From Marinobacter lutaoensis (GTDB lineage Bacteria > Pseudomonadota > Gammaproteobacteria > Pseudomonadales > Oleiphilaceae): DNA of 64,000 nucleotides. Each line of letters starts with the position of its first letter. The stretch's first letter is position 1. The position numbers and the translations under genes are program-made. The DNA lies in assembly GCF_001981305.1 (NCBI RefSeq), contig NZ_MSCW01000004.1, positions 298,021 through 362,020 on the forward strand, given 5' to 3'. Below, in pieces: positions 63,682-64,000 of this stretch. The notes under the pieces were generated by a model. The model had not been told where the DNA came from. It saw only the letters and a program-made list of their open reading frames with translations, and searched no databases.

Positions 63682-63852
63682 CGGTGGCGGTATTCAGGGC
63701 GTGCCCGAGTCGTGGGGCCGTCCGTCTCAAACGGTAATCGGGCAGGCAACTTTTGCGTTCTGGTTCCTTTCGCCATTCGTTGAGTTGGTGCAAGCTGTCC
63801 GGGAGAGGGCATGCGACCTTGGATGCCAGATCCAACCACGGTGGTGAACGGC

Positions 63853-63878
63853 AATTAACAAGGCGGTCAACCGGACGC
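63853..63878 (+). repeat. attC site 12, left part only
   Basis: AATTAAC followed by AAGGCGGTCAACCGGACGC is the start of a common attC type. The site stops where the IS3-type end begins at 63879, so this attC is split. Confidence 0.75.
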
Positions 63879-64000
63879 TGGACTTCCCCCAGTTCAGTGG
63901 ACACGCATCGATAACTCCGCAGTGGGAGAAAACCGATGCCGGAAATGATCACGGGCAAGAAAACCCAGCAGTACAGCACTGAGTTCAAAGTCAAAGCGGT
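63879..64000 (+). mobile_element. IS3-family element, left end (continues outside window)
   Basis: The end TGGACTTCCCCCAGTTCAGT is immediately followed by a short leader and an OrfA start, as in IS3-family elements. The right end is outside the window. It interrupts the last attC. Confidence 0.75.
63936..64000 (+). CDS. IS3-family transposase OrfA, N-terminal start (partial)
   Basis: Only 21 residues are visible (MPEMITGKKTQQYSTEFKVK and onward). The QYSTEFKVKAV pattern is the start of the OrfA helix-turn-helix in IS3-type elements. GTGGGAGAAAACCG precedes the ATG. Confidence 0.75.
   Translation, partial: MPEMITGKKTQQYSTEFKVKA

Larger units (their letters stand above)
56351..63878 (+). mobile_element. 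Chromosomal integron: truncated integrase plus a twelve-cassette array
   Basis: A divergent integrase remnant is followed by twelve cassettes in one direction, eleven closed by complete attC sites and the last by an attC interrupted at 63879. Each attC starts with an RYYYAAC-type core and ends with a GTTRRRY-type core. The cassettes are clearly more AT-rich than the flanking chromosome and have unrelated products, as expected for integron cassettes. Confidence 0.93.

Noticed and set aside
56351..63878. CRISPR array as an explanation for the repeated elements
   Set aside because: The repeats are 60-87 bp imperfect palindromes with attC cores, separated by whole genes of varying length, not short repeats with uniform spacers.

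Overview
This 64 kb window is high-GC chromosomal DNA. It most resembles a marine gammaproteobacterium related to Marinobacter or Pseudomonas. That placement is inferred from the atpD-atpC-glmU-glmS order, an NhaB antiporter, a NrdA with two ATP-cones, several TonB siderophore receptors and a chromosomal integron; no search was run.

Region by region. (1) 1-5.5 kb is core: end of atpD, atpC, glmU, glmS and a LysR regulator. (2) 5.5-6.6 kb is a decayed ISL3-type insertion with a readable 8-bp target duplication. (3) 6.6-15.3 kb is a catabolic island: DUF1445 hydro-lyase, a TRAP transporter (dctPQM), a DUF2848 protein, an amidase, and a decaying 5-oxoprolinase-type pxpA/pxpB set with an old-yellow-enzyme remnant and a repeat-containing membrane protein. 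Two IS scars follow (15.25-16.3 kb). (4) 16.3-25.8 kb is an iron-uptake island: three TonB-dependent siderophore receptors, a siderophore-type esterase, two AraC regulators and Fur-like boxes. (5) 26-28.4 kb encodes a small periplasmic protein and an EAL-domain protein. (6) 28.4-33.4 kb is a cyclohexanecarboxylate (ali/bad) operon with a MarR/BadR-type regulator; its CoA-ligase gene is frameshifted by an exact 10-bp tandem duplication. (7) 33.8-37 kb holds nhaB, an orphan binding protein and a DUF3047 protein.

(8) 37-50.9 kb is the most interesting region, an amide-utilisation regulon. A hybrid histidine kinase with a whole NCS1/cytosine-permease-like transporter at its N-terminus and a cysteine-rich module is translationally coupled to a NarL-type response regulator. 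It lies divergent to a urea/short-chain-amide ABC transporter, aliphatic amidase AmiE, formamidase AmiF and formamidase FmdA plus FmdB. I found the same 16-bp inverted repeat, consensus TACGTYATTTRACGYA, at the three promoter regions: before the kinase/transporter pair, before amiF and before fmdA, 80-120 bp from the start codons. I infer it is the response regulator's operator, making this a transporter-coupled sensing system that controls several amide-degrading enzymes.

(9) 51-56.3 kb: a cobalamin riboswitch precedes class Ia nrdA-nrdB, followed by a D-2-hydroxyacid dehydrogenase. (10) 56.3-64 kb is a chromosomal integron. The integrase has lost its C-terminal catalytic half but keeps a near-consensus LexA box. 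Twelve cassettes follow, with eleven complete attC sites; the twelfth attC is cut by an IS3-type element running off the window. Cassettes encode a DUF4238 protein, membrane proteins, a HEPN-like protein, a 45-residue glycine-rich peptide, a GNAT acetyltransferase, a DJ-1/PfpI protein, a GIY-YIG-like protein and unknowns.
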